64,000 nucleotides of DNA. Source: Dyella lipolytica (GTDB lineage Bacteria; Pseudomonadota; Gammaproteobacteria; Xanthomonadales; Rhodanobacteraceae). This document shows positions 1-8,013 of this stretch, piece by piece. The notes below the pieces were generated by a model that searched no databases, was not told the DNA's origin, and saw only the letters and a list, made by a program, of their open reading frames with translations. The stretch's first letter is position 1, and the number at the start of each line of letters is the position of its first letter. A program made the position numbers and the translations under genes. The stretch spans positions 248,001 through 312,000 of the forward strand of contig NZ_BSNQ01000003.1 in assembly GCF_030160075.1 (NCBI RefSeq). The letters run 5' to 3'.

Positions 1-483
1 GGGGCAGTACGGACATCAGCCACAACAACATGGAAAGTTTCATACCTGCCTCCAGCTTGCAGTTACATCGCGACATGACATGCATGTGTTGACGCAGTTG
101 CGGTGGACGGGCGGGCAGACCGTTCCACCTGGATATATCGCCTGGGCCGAAACTTGTGGCACAAGCGGTTAGCCACGACATCGTGGCGAAATCGATCGAC
201 TTGTCCGGTGCCGACCGTCATGAGTTTGCTGTGACGCTGCGGGGCAAAAGGCCCATGCTTGCAGCGTGTTCGCGCATACGGCGAATTGTCATCCGGCGAT
301 GCTCTGCCGGGTCGCGCCGATCCGGACCCCTCCGGTTCGTCGCGTATAACGGCACCCTGCGGGCTGGTGGATGCCGAAAAAAGTTTGGCGGAATCTAGTG
401 GGGCTTTCTTTTCTTTGCAAGTGCCTGGTCGGTTTGGTTCACATTTCACTCACATTGATGACACGCTGCACATCGTGCATACA
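1..483. other. No gene recognised
   Basis: Several frames stay open here for 80-130 codons, but none gives a recognisable protein, a plausible ribosome site or a composition like the neighbouring genes. The stretch lies downstream of ygfZ, which reads leftward and ends at 484, so it may hold the ygfZ 3' region or the edge of a gene outside the window. I see no tRNA, repeat or clear terminator. Confidence 0.5.
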
Positions 484-1287
484 TCAATCCGACCAAGTAT
501 CGAGCAACTGCACTACTACACCATTATCGCTAGTGTTTTCTGAGCTTTGCATGATGCTGCTTGCTATGTCGTCAGTTATGACTGCAAGCGCTTCGATGCG
601 TTCCTCGTTTGAGATGACGTTCAGCAATCGCACGAATTCGCGATCACCTCTACGCAACATACTCCCTTCTGCAACGGCTCGTGATAGTTCGACGCGATGC
701 AGGTGCCGTTTGTTCCCGCCGCGATAGTGCAATCGCGCAACGATTTCCTGTCCTGGGTAACAACCTTTATCGAGTGCGATGCCGCCGAGTCGATGCAGCG
801 ATAACGCAGGCGGAAGAGATTCGTTCAATGCATCCGCGGGAAGCCATGGCCATCCTGCGCGCAATTGCGCGAGTCGCCATGCGTCGTCATCGACAACATC
901 GGTACCGAATTGCAAAGAGTGCGAACCGCAACCCAGGCGAATCACGTCACCGTCTGCGTCGACGATGTGCATGGGTAGTGCAGCGCCGCTTCCGAGCGTC
1001 GACGTGTTCGCAACGGACAAGCGCACACGCGAACGAAAGACGAAGCGTTGCAGCGCTTCTGCGAAGCTTGCGGCATCGCCACCGCGCAGCAGCAGCAACA
1101 ATCGCTCCTCGGCCAGTCGCGCGAGATGGAACACAGCGCGTACTCGCCCTTGTGCATCGAGCCAGCTGCTGAATTGCCATTGGCCGTTAGGCAGGGCACT
1201 GACCTGGCTGGTGAATTGGCTGTGTGCGAACGCAACAGCGTCCGGACCTTCGATGAAAACTGCTTGGGCGAGGTTGGATGTCGGCAT
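484..1287 (-). CDS. ygfZ: YgfZ/GcvT-type folate-binding protein
   Basis: The 267-residue product belongs to the YgfZ family, which is related to the GcvT aminomethyltransferase and supports the repair or assembly of certain iron-sulfur enzymes with tetrahydrofolate. The diagnostic motif KGCYPGQE is at residues 174-181, with the conserved cysteine at 176, followed by the C-terminal barrel segment that ends in the EALAVITDD stretch. It is somewhat shorter than E. coli YgfZ (326 residues). The gene reads away from the sdh locus, and a factor for Fe-S proteins beside succinate dehydrogenase is a sensible functional pairing, although co-regulation is only inferred. Confidence 0.88.
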   Translation of the reverse strand: MPTSNLAQAVFIEGPDAVAFAHSQFTSQVSALPNGQWQFSSWLDAQGRVRAVFHLARLAEERLLLLLRGGDAASFAEALQRFVFRSRVRLSVANTSTLGSGAALPMHIVDADGDVIRLGCGSHSLQFGTDVVDDDAWRLAQLRAGWPWLPADALNESLPPALSLHRLGGIALDKGCYPGQEIVARLHYRGGNKRHLHRVELSRAVAEGSMLRRGDREFVRLLNVISNEERIEALAVITDDIASSIMQSSENTSDNGVVVQLLDTWSD

Positions 1288-1415
1288 GCGCTAAGAGAAG
1301 TGGGGGCTGCAGGGGCATGGTGCAAGGCGGCAGCCGGCCTATGCAGCGCTAGGCGCCGCACGTCAACTGGTTGTGCCGCTATGCCGCAAGTATTACGCTT
1401 TTAGCGATACAAACC

Positions 1416-1583
1416 ATGCCTGACACCTCCTCCAAACCCGCAACCAGTCCCGAACCCGCGAAGACGGAGCGCGTAATCACGCCTGCTTCGCCAACGCAGG
1501 AGAAGGAACCGGCCGGGCGACCGGCACCGGATCCCACACGCTACGGCGATTGGGAAAAGAACGGGCGCTGCATCGACTTCTGA
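1416..1583 (+). CDS. SDHAF4-like succinate dehydrogenase assembly factor (DUF1674)
   Basis: This 55-residue protein ends in DPTRYGDWEKNGRCIDF (residues 39-55), the signature of the DUF1674/SDHAF4 family. In mitochondria SDHAF4 binds the flavinated catalytic subunit SdhA and helps it join SdhB. The first 38 residues are Pro/Ala/Lys/Glu-rich and look disordered. I chose the ATG at 1416, because an in-frame TTG at 1371 would add an unlike N-terminus. It sits 93 bp before sdhC on the same strand, which supports a role in complex II assembly. The gene is easy to miss because of its size. Confidence 0.8.
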   Translation: MPDTSSKPATSPEPAKTERVITPASPTQEKEPAGRPAPDPTRYGDWEKNGRCIDF

Positions 1584-1676
1584 TTCGCTGTACCGGCCGC
1601 GTCGTATAGGTGGCCATGGAACAGGGGAAGCAGAGGGTAGTGCGGGCATCAGCGATTCCACCCCAGGATAGCCGCC

Positions 1677-2072
1677 ATGGCAGACACGCGACGACCGCTT
1701 TCACCGCACCTACAGATATATAAGTGGCAAGTGCAGATGGTGACCTCCATCTTGCATCGCGCCACCGGCATTGCCCTGGCCGTGGGCACCTTGCTGATCC
1801 TGTGGGGCTTGCTCTCGCTGGCTGCCGGCGAAGATGCCTTCAATCAGTTCAAGGTCTGCGCTGGCAGTCCGATCGGGATCATCTTGATGATCGGGTGGAG
1901 CTGGTCGCTGTTCTTTCACCTGTGCAACGGCATTCGCCACCTGATTCAGGACGCGGGTACCGGTTACGCCATTGCCCAGTTCGTGCGCTCCAGCTGGCTG
2001 TCGGTGATCATCAGTATCGTGCTGACGTTGCTCGTATGGGCTTACGTACTGACCGCCGGAGGTGCCGCATGA
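1677..2072 (+). CDS. sdhC: Succinate dehydrogenase cytochrome b556 subunit
   Basis: The 131-residue product has three membrane helices and is one of the two anchor subunits of complex II in the inner membrane. The S-x-x-x-R pair of the quinone site is visible (S24, R28), and the HLCNGIRH segment at 81-88 carries the expected heme b histidine ligand. Length matches the family. Its stop overlaps the sdhD start in an ATGA, which implies translational coupling. An AGGAT element lies just upstream of the ATG. Confidence 0.95.
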   Translation: MADTRRPLSPHLQIYKWQVQMVTSILHRATGIALAVGTLLILWGLLSLAAGEDAFNQFKVCAGSPIGIILMIGWSWSLFFHLCNGIRHLIQDAGTGYAIAQFVRSSWLSVIISIVLTLLVWAYVLTAGGAA

Positions 2073-2464
2073 GCACGAATGCGAACGATCTGCGTAATCC
2101 GCTCAAGCGTGCCCGCGGGCTCGGCTCGGCTCAATCGGGTGTTGGCCATTGGTGGACGCAGCGTGTCACGGCAGCGGGCCTGGTGCTGCTCGGCATCTGG
2201 TTTGTCGTCCTTGTGCTTGGCTTGCTGCATGCCGATTACGCGACTGCAAGGGCGGCGGTGGCCAAACCGTGGAATGCGGTGCTGCTGGTCGCGTTCCTCA
2301 TCACCGCTTTTTGGCATGCCGTGCTTGGTTTGCAGGTGGTGATCGAAGACTACGTACACACCCGCTGGAAAGAAATTTTTCTACTGGTGGCAATTAAGTT
2401 CCTCGCGGTGCTGGGCGCGCTGGCTGGCGCGCTGGCTGTGCTGCGCATCGCATTGGGAGCCTGA
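2069..2464 (+). CDS. sdhD: Succinate dehydrogenase membrane anchor subunit
   Basis: This 131-residue protein is the second membrane anchor of succinate:quinone oxidoreductase. It has three hydrophobic segments (about 33-53, 67-90 and 102-128). H83 is the predicted heme b ligand, and the EDY motif at 93-95 matches the Asp-Tyr pair of the E. coli quinone site. The start at 2069 is fixed by the 4-bp overlap with sdhC. sdhA follows after 5 bp. Confidence 0.93.
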   Translation: MSTNANDLRNPLKRARGLGSAQSGVGHWWTQRVTAAGLVLLGIWFVVLVLGLLHADYATARAAVAKPWNAVLLVAFLITAFWHAVLGLQVVIEDYVHTRWKEIFLLVAIKFLAVLGALAGALAVLRIALGA

Positions 2465-2469
2465 GGCCG

Positions 2470-4257
2470 ATGGAAGCCTACAAGATTCAGCAACACAAAT
2501 ATGACGTGATCGTGGTCGGTGCCGGCGGCGCCGGTCTGCGCGCCACCTTCGGTCTGGCGGAGAAGGGCCTCAAGGCCGCCTGCATTACCAAAGTGTTCCC
2601 GACTCGTTCGCACACCGTGGCGGCGCAGGGCGGTATCGCCGCAGCGCTCGGCAACATGGGCGAGGACGACTGGCGCTTCCACTTCTACGACACGATCAAG
2701 GGTTCGGACTGGCTGGGCGACCAGGACGCGATCGAGTACATGTGCCGCGAAGCCATCCCGTCGATCCTCGAACTGGAACATTACGGTGTGCCGTTCTCGC
2801 GTACCGACGACGGACGCATCTACCAGCGCCCGTTCGGCGGCATGACCACGCATTACGGCAAGGGCACCGCGCAGCGCACCTGTGCCGCCGCCGACCGCAC
2901 CGGCCACGCGATCCTGCATACGCTGTATCAGCAGGCGCTGGCGCATGACGCCACGTTCTTTGTCGAATACTTCGCAATCGACCTGATCTTCGACGACGAA
3001 GGCGTTTGCCGTGGCGTACTTGCGCTCGATATGAACGAGGGCACGCTGCACTTCTTCCGCGGCCAGGCCGTTGTGCTGGCCACGGGCGGTTATGGGCGCG
3101 CCTACTTCAGCGCCACATCTGCGCATACCTGCACGGGCGATGGCGGTGGCATGGTGTTGCGTGCCGGCCTTGCGTTGCAGGATATGGAATTCGTGCAGTT
3201 CCATCCCACCGGCATCTACGGTGCGGGCTGCCTGATTACCGAAGGCGTGCGCGGTGAGGGCGGTTATCTCACCAACTCCAAGGGCGAGCGCTTCATGGAG
3301 CGCTATGCACCTAGCGCGAAGGATCTTGCCTCGCGTGACGTGGTGAGTCGTGCGATTACCGTCGAGATCCGCGAAGGCCGCGGCGTCGGCGAACACAAGG
3401 ATCACGTGCACCTGAATCTGATGCACCTGGGCGCCGAAGTGATTCATGAGCGTCTGCCGGGTATCGCCGAATCCGCCCGCATCTTTGCCGGTGTGGACGT
3501 GGCCAAAGAACCGATTCCGGTACTGCCGACCGTGCACTACAACATGGGCGGCATTCCCACCAACTATCACGGCGAAGTGGTGCAGAAGAAAGGCGACAAC
3601 GTCGACGCCGTTGTGCCGGGCCTGTTTGCCATCGGCGAAGCGGCCTGTGTGTCGGTGCATGGCGCCAACCGTCTGGGTTCCAATTCGCTGCTCGATCTGG
3701 TGGTATTCGGTCGTGCCGTGTCGCATCGCTGTGCCGAGCTGGTCAAGCCGGGTGCCGCGCACAAGGATCTTCCGGCCAGTGTGCTGGATAAAGCGCTGGC
3801 CCGTTTCGACGGCCTACGCAACGCCAACGGCAGCACGCCGACGGCGCAAATCCGCATGGACATGCAACGCACGATGCAGAAGGACGCCGCCGTGTTCCGC
3901 ACCGGCGAAACGCTGAAGGAAGGCAAGCAGAAGATCTCGGCCGTCTATGACTCGTTCAAGGACGTCAAGGTCAGCGATCGTTCGATGGTGTGGAACTCCG
4001 ACTTGATCGAAACGCTGGAGCTTTCCAACCTGCTGGCGCAGGCGGTGGCCACCATGCATTCGGCCGAGCAGCGTCCGGAAAGCCGCGGCGCGCACGCCCG
4101 CGAGGATTTCCCGGAGCGCGACGACCACGACTGGATGAAGCACACCCTGGTCAAAGTCGACGACAACGGTAACAGCAGTTTCGATTTCCGCCCGGTGCAC
4201 ATGTACACCCTGACCGATGAGGTCGAGGTTGTGCCGCCGAAGAAGCGCGTCTACTAA
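2470..4257 (+). CDS. sdhA: Succinate dehydrogenase flavoprotein subunit
   Basis: SdhA (595 residues, normal length) oxidises succinate to fumarate on the cytoplasmic face of the inner membrane and passes electrons to SdhB. The Rossmann motif GAGGAGL lies at residues 17-23. RSHT at 46-49 places the covalent FAD histidine at H48. The substrate-site segments HPTGIYG and RGEGG are intact. The C-terminus ends in the usual basic KKRVY. Both small assembly factors of this locus (SDHAF4-like upstream, SdhE downstream) are expected to act on this subunit. Confidence 0.98.
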   Translation: MEAYKIQQHKYDVIVVGAGGAGLRATFGLAEKGLKAACITKVFPTRSHTVAAQGGIAAALGNMGEDDWRFHFYDTIKGSDWLGDQDAIEYMCREAIPSILELEHYGVPFSRTDDGRIYQRPFGGMTTHYGKGTAQRTCAAADRTGHAILHTLYQQALAHDATFFVEYFAIDLIFDDEGVCRGVLALDMNEGTLHFFRGQAVVLATGGYGRAYFSATSAHTCTGDGGGMVLRAGLALQDMEFVQFHPTGIYGAGCLITEGVRGEGGYLTNSKGERFMERYAPSAKDLASRDVVSRAITVEIREGRGVGEHKDHVHLNLMHLGAEVIHERLPGIAESARIFAGVDVAKEPIPVLPTVHYNMGGIPTNYHGEVVQKKGDNVDAVVPGLFAIGEAACVSVHGANRLGSNSLLDLVVFGRAVSHRCAELVKPGAAHKDLPASVLDKALARFDGLRNANGSTPTAQIRMDMQRTMQKDAAVFRTGETLKEGKQKISAVYDSFKDVKVSDRSMVWNSDLIETLELSNLLAQAVATMHSAEQRPESRGAHAREDFPERDDHDWMKHTLVKVDDNGNSSFDFRPVHMYTLTDEVEVVPPKKRVY

Positions 4258-4280
4258 GTATTCCGACTGGAGAGGCAATC

Positions 4281-5063
4281 GTGGCCGAGTTCACGCTACC
4301 CAAGAATTCGAAGATCCAGCCGGGCAAGCACTATCCGGCGAAGGACGCGAAGAAACCGCGGACGTTCCGCATCTATCGCTGGTCGCCGGACGACGGCCAG
4401 AACCCGCGCATCGACACGTACGAAGTCGATCTGGCCGCCTGCGGCCCGATGGTTCTGGACGCGCTGCTGAAGATCAAGAACGAGATCGATCCCACGCTCA
4501 CGCTGCGCCGTTCTTGCCGCGAAGGTATCTGCGGCTCGTGCGCGATGAATATCGACGGCACCAACACGCTGGCTTGTACCCGGGCCATCGACGAGTGTCC
4601 GTCGGGCGACGTGAAGATCTACCCGTTGCCGCATATGCCGGTGGTGAAGGATCTGGTGCCGGATCTCACGCACTTCTATGCCCAGTTCGCCTCGATCAAG
4701 CCGTGGCTGCGCACGCAGAGCGCAACCCCGGACCGCGAGCGCCTGCAGTCGCCGGAAGATCGCAAGAAGCTCGATGGCTTGTATGAGTGCATCCTCTGCG
4801 CTTGCTGCTCGACCAGCTGCCCGAGCTACTGGTGGAACGGCGACCGTTATCTGGGGCCGGCGATCCTGCTGCAGGCTTATCGCTGGATCGTCGACTCGCG
4901 CGACGAAGACACCGGTGCACGCCTGGACGATCTGGAAGATCCGTTCAAGCTCTACCGCTGTCACACCATCATGAACTGCGCGCGCACGTGTCCGAAGGGT
5001 TTGAACCCGGCGAAGGCGATTGCCGAGATCAAGAAGCTGATCGTGGAGCGTCGCTCGGCGTGA
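4281..5063 (+). CDS. sdhB: Succinate dehydrogenase iron-sulfur subunit
   Basis: This 260-residue subunit carries electrons from the SdhA flavin to quinone. All three cluster motifs are visible in order: the plant-type [2Fe-2S] set around [10 protein letters not shown], the [4Fe-4S] set [12 protein letters not shown], and the [3Fe-4S] set around [14 protein letters not shown]. The N-terminus is basic and slightly longer than in E. coli. An AGAGG ribosome site precedes the start. It is the last gene of the catalytic operon before a repeat element at 5074. Confidence 0.97.
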   Translation: MAEFTLPKNSKIQPGKHYPAKDAKKPRTFRIYRWSPDDGQNPRIDTYEVDLAACGPMVLDALLKIKNEIDPTLTLRRSCREGICGSCAMNIDGTNTLACTRAIDECPSGDVKIYPLPHMPVVKDLVPDLTHFYAQFASIKPWLRTQSATPDRERLQSPEDRKKLDGLYECILCACCSTSCPSYWWNGDRYLGPAILLQAYRWIVDSRDEDTGARLDDLEDPFKLYRCHTIMNCARTCPKGLNPAKAIAEIKKLIVERRSA

Positions 5064-5073
5064 TGTCGCTTTT

Positions 5074-5199
5074 CCTTCTCCCTTTGGGAGAAGGTGCCCG
5101 TAGGGCGGATGAGGGTGCGATCGGAGCGTTAAAGCGGAAGTTGGATCATCGCGCAAGCTCCGTACCCTCATCCCAACCCCTCTCCCGGAGGGAGAGGGG
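5074..5199. repeat. REP-like composite inverted repeat
   Basis: Two perfect hairpins flank the element: CCTTCTCCC with GGGAGAAGG (5074-5094) and CCCCTCTCCC with GGGAGAGGGG (5177-5199). Between them GGATGAGGGT (5107-5116) pairs with ACCCTCATCC (5164-5173), so the whole unit can fold as a large cruciform. This resembles the dispersed extragenic palindromes of many gammaproteobacteria. It lies between sdhB and sdhE and may protect the 3' end of the sdh mRNA or attenuate read-through. A related hairpin occurs after infB. Confidence 0.7.
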
Positions 5200-5223
5200 C
5201 ACTATCAGGAGGCTTTTGCGTCA

Positions 5224-5472
5224 ATGGACGCCGAACGAATCAAACGCCTGCGCTGGCGTACCCGCCGCGGCACGCGTGAACTCGATGCGCTGTTCGGAGG
5301 CTGGCTGGAAACGTCTTTTCCGACGGCAGACGAAGCTCAGCGCCAGGCTTTCGACGAATTGCTCGACGTGCAGGATCCGGACCTGTGGGACTGGGTGATG
5401 GGTTATGCCCGGCCACCTCGCGCAGACTGGCAGGCGATCATCGATGACATCCGCGCCCGCCATCGGCTTTGA
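5224..5472 (+). CDS. sdhE: FAD assembly factor SdhE (SDHAF2 family)
   Basis: The 82-residue helical protein carries the family motif RGxxE at residues 15-19 (RGTRE) followed by LD. SdhE/SDHAF2 promotes covalent attachment of FAD to SdhA. Length and the C-terminal DWVMGYARP segment fit the family. It follows sdhCDAB after a REP-like repeat, and a YgfX-like gene overlaps its end, the same pairing as ygfY-ygfX in E. coli. Confidence 0.93.
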   Translation: MDAERIKRLRWRTRRGTRELDALFGGWLETSFPTADEAQRQAFDELLDVQDPDLWDWVMGYARPPRADWQAIIDDIRARHRL

Positions 5473-5878
5473 ATATCGACCCTCGCGCTGGGTACCTCGT
5501 CTGCTTGTCGCAGTGACCGGCCTGACGTTATTGGCAATCGCGTTATCGGGCTTGCCGGGATTTCTGCAGCTGATCTCCATGCTTGGTGCCGCAGCCGCCT
5601 GCGGTCATGCGCTGCGTCGGCTGCGTTTGCCAGTCAGCGCGGTCGGCTGGGCCAACCAGGGTGGTTGGAGCTTGCGTGGCCTGGATGGCGCAGACGAGCC
5701 AGCCGTGCTGCTCTCGCATAAGGTTTTTCGAACCGTGGTCCTGCTCCGGCTGGCAAGCCGCCGTTACGGCAAGCTCACCTTCTGGCTGATGCCGGACAAT
5801 AGCGATGCGGATATCCGGCGGCGCCTGCGTATGCGGTTGGCCATACAAAGGGCCAATACGGAAGAAAGTACGGGCTAA
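5444..5878 (+). CDS. YgfX-like membrane protein
   Basis: The predicted 144-residue protein has two adjacent hydrophobic segments near its N-terminus (about residues 17-50), then a soluble C-terminal part ending in a basic Arg-rich helix. Position directly after sdhE and this layout match the YgfX family, which is annotated elsewhere as a membrane toxin-like partner of SdhE (CptA) though its role is debated. The ATG at 5444 overlaps sdhE by 29 bp; an earlier in-frame ATG at 5405 would overlap more and adds unlikely residues. Family assignment rests on context and topology rather than a catalytic motif. Confidence 0.65.
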   Translation: MTSAPAIGFEYRPSRWVPRLLVAVTGLTLLAIALSGLPGFLQLISMLGAAAACGHALRRLRLPVSAVGWANQGGWSLRGLDGADEPAVLLSHKVFRTVVLLRLASRRYGKLTFWLMPDNSDADIRRRLRMRLAIQRANTEESTG

Positions 5879-6001
5879 GACCCTTTGAGGTTGCCGCATT
5901 GCCCCGCTTCGGGCACTCTGCGCGCGCGGCACGGTCCAAGGGATTCCACGATAATCAGGCGTCCGGGCGGCCTGTCTCCCGACCCCAAAAGCGAACCCTA
6001 C

Positions 6002-7246
6002 ATGTTCCGACCGCTCGAGCTTTTCATCGGCCTGCGTTACACCCGCGCCAAACGGCGCAATCAGTTCATCTCCTTCATATCCAGCGTTTCCATCGTCTGC
6101 ATCACCATCAGCGTGATGGCGTTGATCACGGTGATGTCAGTGATGAACGGGTTCGACTACCAGCTGCGCTCGCGCATTCTGGGTGCGATCTCGGATGCCA
6201 CGGTTTCCGGCCTGCCTGGCGAAAGCGTGCAGAACTGGCAACACGCGATGGACGTGGTGCGGGCCAATCAGCACGTGAAGGGTGCGGCGCCCTATGTCGA
6301 GATTCAGTCTTTCCTGCAGGCGCAGCGATCCGGCGGCGCCATGGTGCGCGGGATCGACACGGCGCAGGAGCCGAATGTCTCGGATATCAACAAGCACATC
6401 ATCGCTGGTTCGTTCGATTCGCTGACGCCGGATAGCTGGAACATCGTGCTTGGCAGGGACTTGGCGGTGCAACTCGGCGTAAATGTCGGCGATCGGGTCA
6501 CCATGGTCGTGCCCGAACTACGCGCGACACCGATGGGCGCCGTGCCGCGCATCCGCGGTTTCAAGGTCAGTGGCATCTTCGAGTTGGGCATGGAGGAATT
6601 CGACTCCGGCCTTGGCGTGATCAACATCAGTGATGCCGAAAAGCTGAAAAGCATCGACGGCCCTACCGGTATTCGTCTGCGCCTAGATGATTTGTACAAC
6701 GCAGGCCCTGTCGCCCGCGAATTGGCCAACAACCTGGGCCAGGTTTACGAAGTAACAACCTGGATGGACAGCCATGCCAACTTCTTCTCCGCGATTTCGA
6801 TGGAGAAGAAAGTGATGTTCATCATCCTCTCGCTGATCATTCTGGTCGCAGTGATCAACCTGATCTCGATGCTGATGATGCTGGTGACTGACAAGCAGGC
6901 CGACATCGCCATTTTGCGCACGTTGGGTTCCACGCCACGCAGCATCATGGGCATGTTCATGGTGCAAGGCGTGCTGGTCGGTGTCGTGGGCATTGGTTTC
7001 GGCGTCACCCTCGGTTCGCTGCTGTCATGGCAGTTACCGGGCATCGTGAAGTGGATCGAGCACGTCACGGGCGTGGTCTTTCTCTCGCCGGACGTTTATT
7101 ACATCAGCGAAGTGCCGAGCAAACTGGATTGGCACGACGTGACTTGGGTGGCTCTCGTCACTTTCGCTTTTTCCCTGCTTGCCACGCTCTATCCCGCATG
7201 GCGCGCATCGCGTACCCAGCCGGCGCAGGCGTTGCGCTATGAGTAA
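6002..7246 (+). CDS. lolC: Lipoprotein-releasing ABC transporter permease LolC/LolE
   Basis: This 414-residue inner-membrane permease extracts outer-membrane lipoproteins and hands them to LolA. One N-terminal helix (about 20-45) is followed by a large periplasmic domain (about 45-265) and three C-terminal helices, the MacB/FtsX-like Lol topology. The start [13 protein letters not shown] is typical. lolD overlaps its end by 8 bp, and no second lolE-like gene follows, so this may be a LolF-type permease that works as a homodimer. An upstream in-frame ATG at 5885 adds an unrelated 39 residues and was rejected. Confidence 0.92.
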   Translation: MFRPLELFIGLRYTRAKRRNQFISFISSVSIVCITISVMALITVMSVMNGFDYQLRSRILGAISDATVSGLPGESVQNWQHAMDVVRANQHVKGAAPYVEIQSFLQAQRSGGAMVRGIDTAQEPNVSDINKHIIAGSFDSLTPDSWNIVLGRDLAVQLGVNVGDRVTMVVPELRATPMGAVPRIRGFKVSGIFELGMEEFDSGLGVINISDAEKLKSIDGPTGIRLRLDDLYNAGPVARELANNLGQVYEVTTWMDSHANFFSAISMEKKVMFIILSLIILVAVINLISMLMMLVTDKQADIAILRTLGSTPRSIMGMFMVQGVLVGVVGIGFGVTLGSLLSWQLPGIVKWIEHVTGVVFLSPDVYYISEVPSKLDWHDVTWVALVTFAFSLLATLYPAWRASRTQPAQALRYE

Positions 7247-7943
7247 GCCCATGACGAATGCTTCCGATGTTGTACTGCGAGCCAGCCATATCGCCAAGAC
7301 CTATGAGGAAGGCGATCTGCGCACGAAGGTGCTCAGCGATGTGAGCTTTACCCTCAAGCGCGGCGAGACGCTGGCCATCGTGGGTGCGTCGGGCTCCGGC
7401 AAAAGCACATTGCTGCACATCATCGGCGGTCTGGACACGCTCACCGGGGGCGAGGTCGAAGTGGAAGGCCGCATGCTCTCCAGGCTTTCCGATGCCGAGC
7501 GCGGGCGAGTGCGCAATCGTTCGCTCGGTTTTATCTACCAGTTTCATCACCTGCTGCCGGAATTCACGGCGATCGAGAATGTTTGCATGCCGTTGTTGAT
7601 ACGCGGCACCAAGATCGACGAAGCGCAAAAGCAGGCAAAAGCGCTGCTGGAACGCGTGGGATTGGGCCAGCGGCTGGAGCACAAGCCCGCCGAGCTGTCC
7701 GGCGGCGAGCGCCAGCGTTGTGCCGTAGCGCGTGCGCTGGTAACGCGTCCTTCCTGCGTATTGGGCGATGAGCCGACCGGTAATCTGGATGAAGACAATG
7801 CCGCGCAGGTCTATGCCTTGATGCTGGAATTGAACCGCGAAATCGGCACCAGCTTTATCCTGGTTACGCACGATAATCGGCTGGCGGCGCGCATGGATCG
7901 AACGTTGGAGTTGCACAACGGCGAGCTACGCGAAAAGCCATAG
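7239..7943 (+). CDS. lolD: Lipoprotein-releasing ABC transporter ATPase LolD
   Basis: This 234-residue ATPase powers the Lol permease encoded just before it. The Walker A motif GASGSGKST is at 49-57, the ABC signature LSGGERQR at 153-160, and the Walker B segment VLGDEP at 174-179 is followed by TGNLD. The start overlaps lolC by 8 bp, so the two are translationally coupled. comEC follows 70 bp downstream. Confidence 0.96.
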   Translation: MSKPMTNASDVVLRASHIAKTYEEGDLRTKVLSDVSFTLKRGETLAIVGASGSGKSTLLHIIGGLDTLTGGEVEVEGRMLSRLSDAERGRVRNRSLGFIYQFHHLLPEFTAIENVCMPLLIRGTKIDEAQKQAKALLERVGLGQRLEHKPAELSGGERQRCAVARALVTRPSCVLGDEPTGNLDEDNAAQVYALMLELNREIGTSFILVTHDNRLAARMDRTLELHNGELREKP

Positions 7944-8013
7944 TTCTTACCTTGGGCAAGTCGCTTGCCTACACGTGAAACCTGCTGTCATGCGTTAGTG
8001 TCGCTTTGTCGGG

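Noticed and set aside
63-449. 128-codon minus-strand frame near the window start
   Set aside because: No recognisable domain or ribosome site, and low-complexity composition; kept as unannotated sequence.
2350-3762. 470-codon open frame antisense to sdhA
   Set aside because: It is a shadow of the GC-rich sdhA gene, with His/Arg-rich content, no known domain and no ribosome site.
5224-5878. sdhE-ygfX as an active toxin-antitoxin pair
   Set aside because: The pair was once described that way in E. coli, but SdhE is well supported as an SdhA flavinylation factor and nothing in this sequence shows toxin function.
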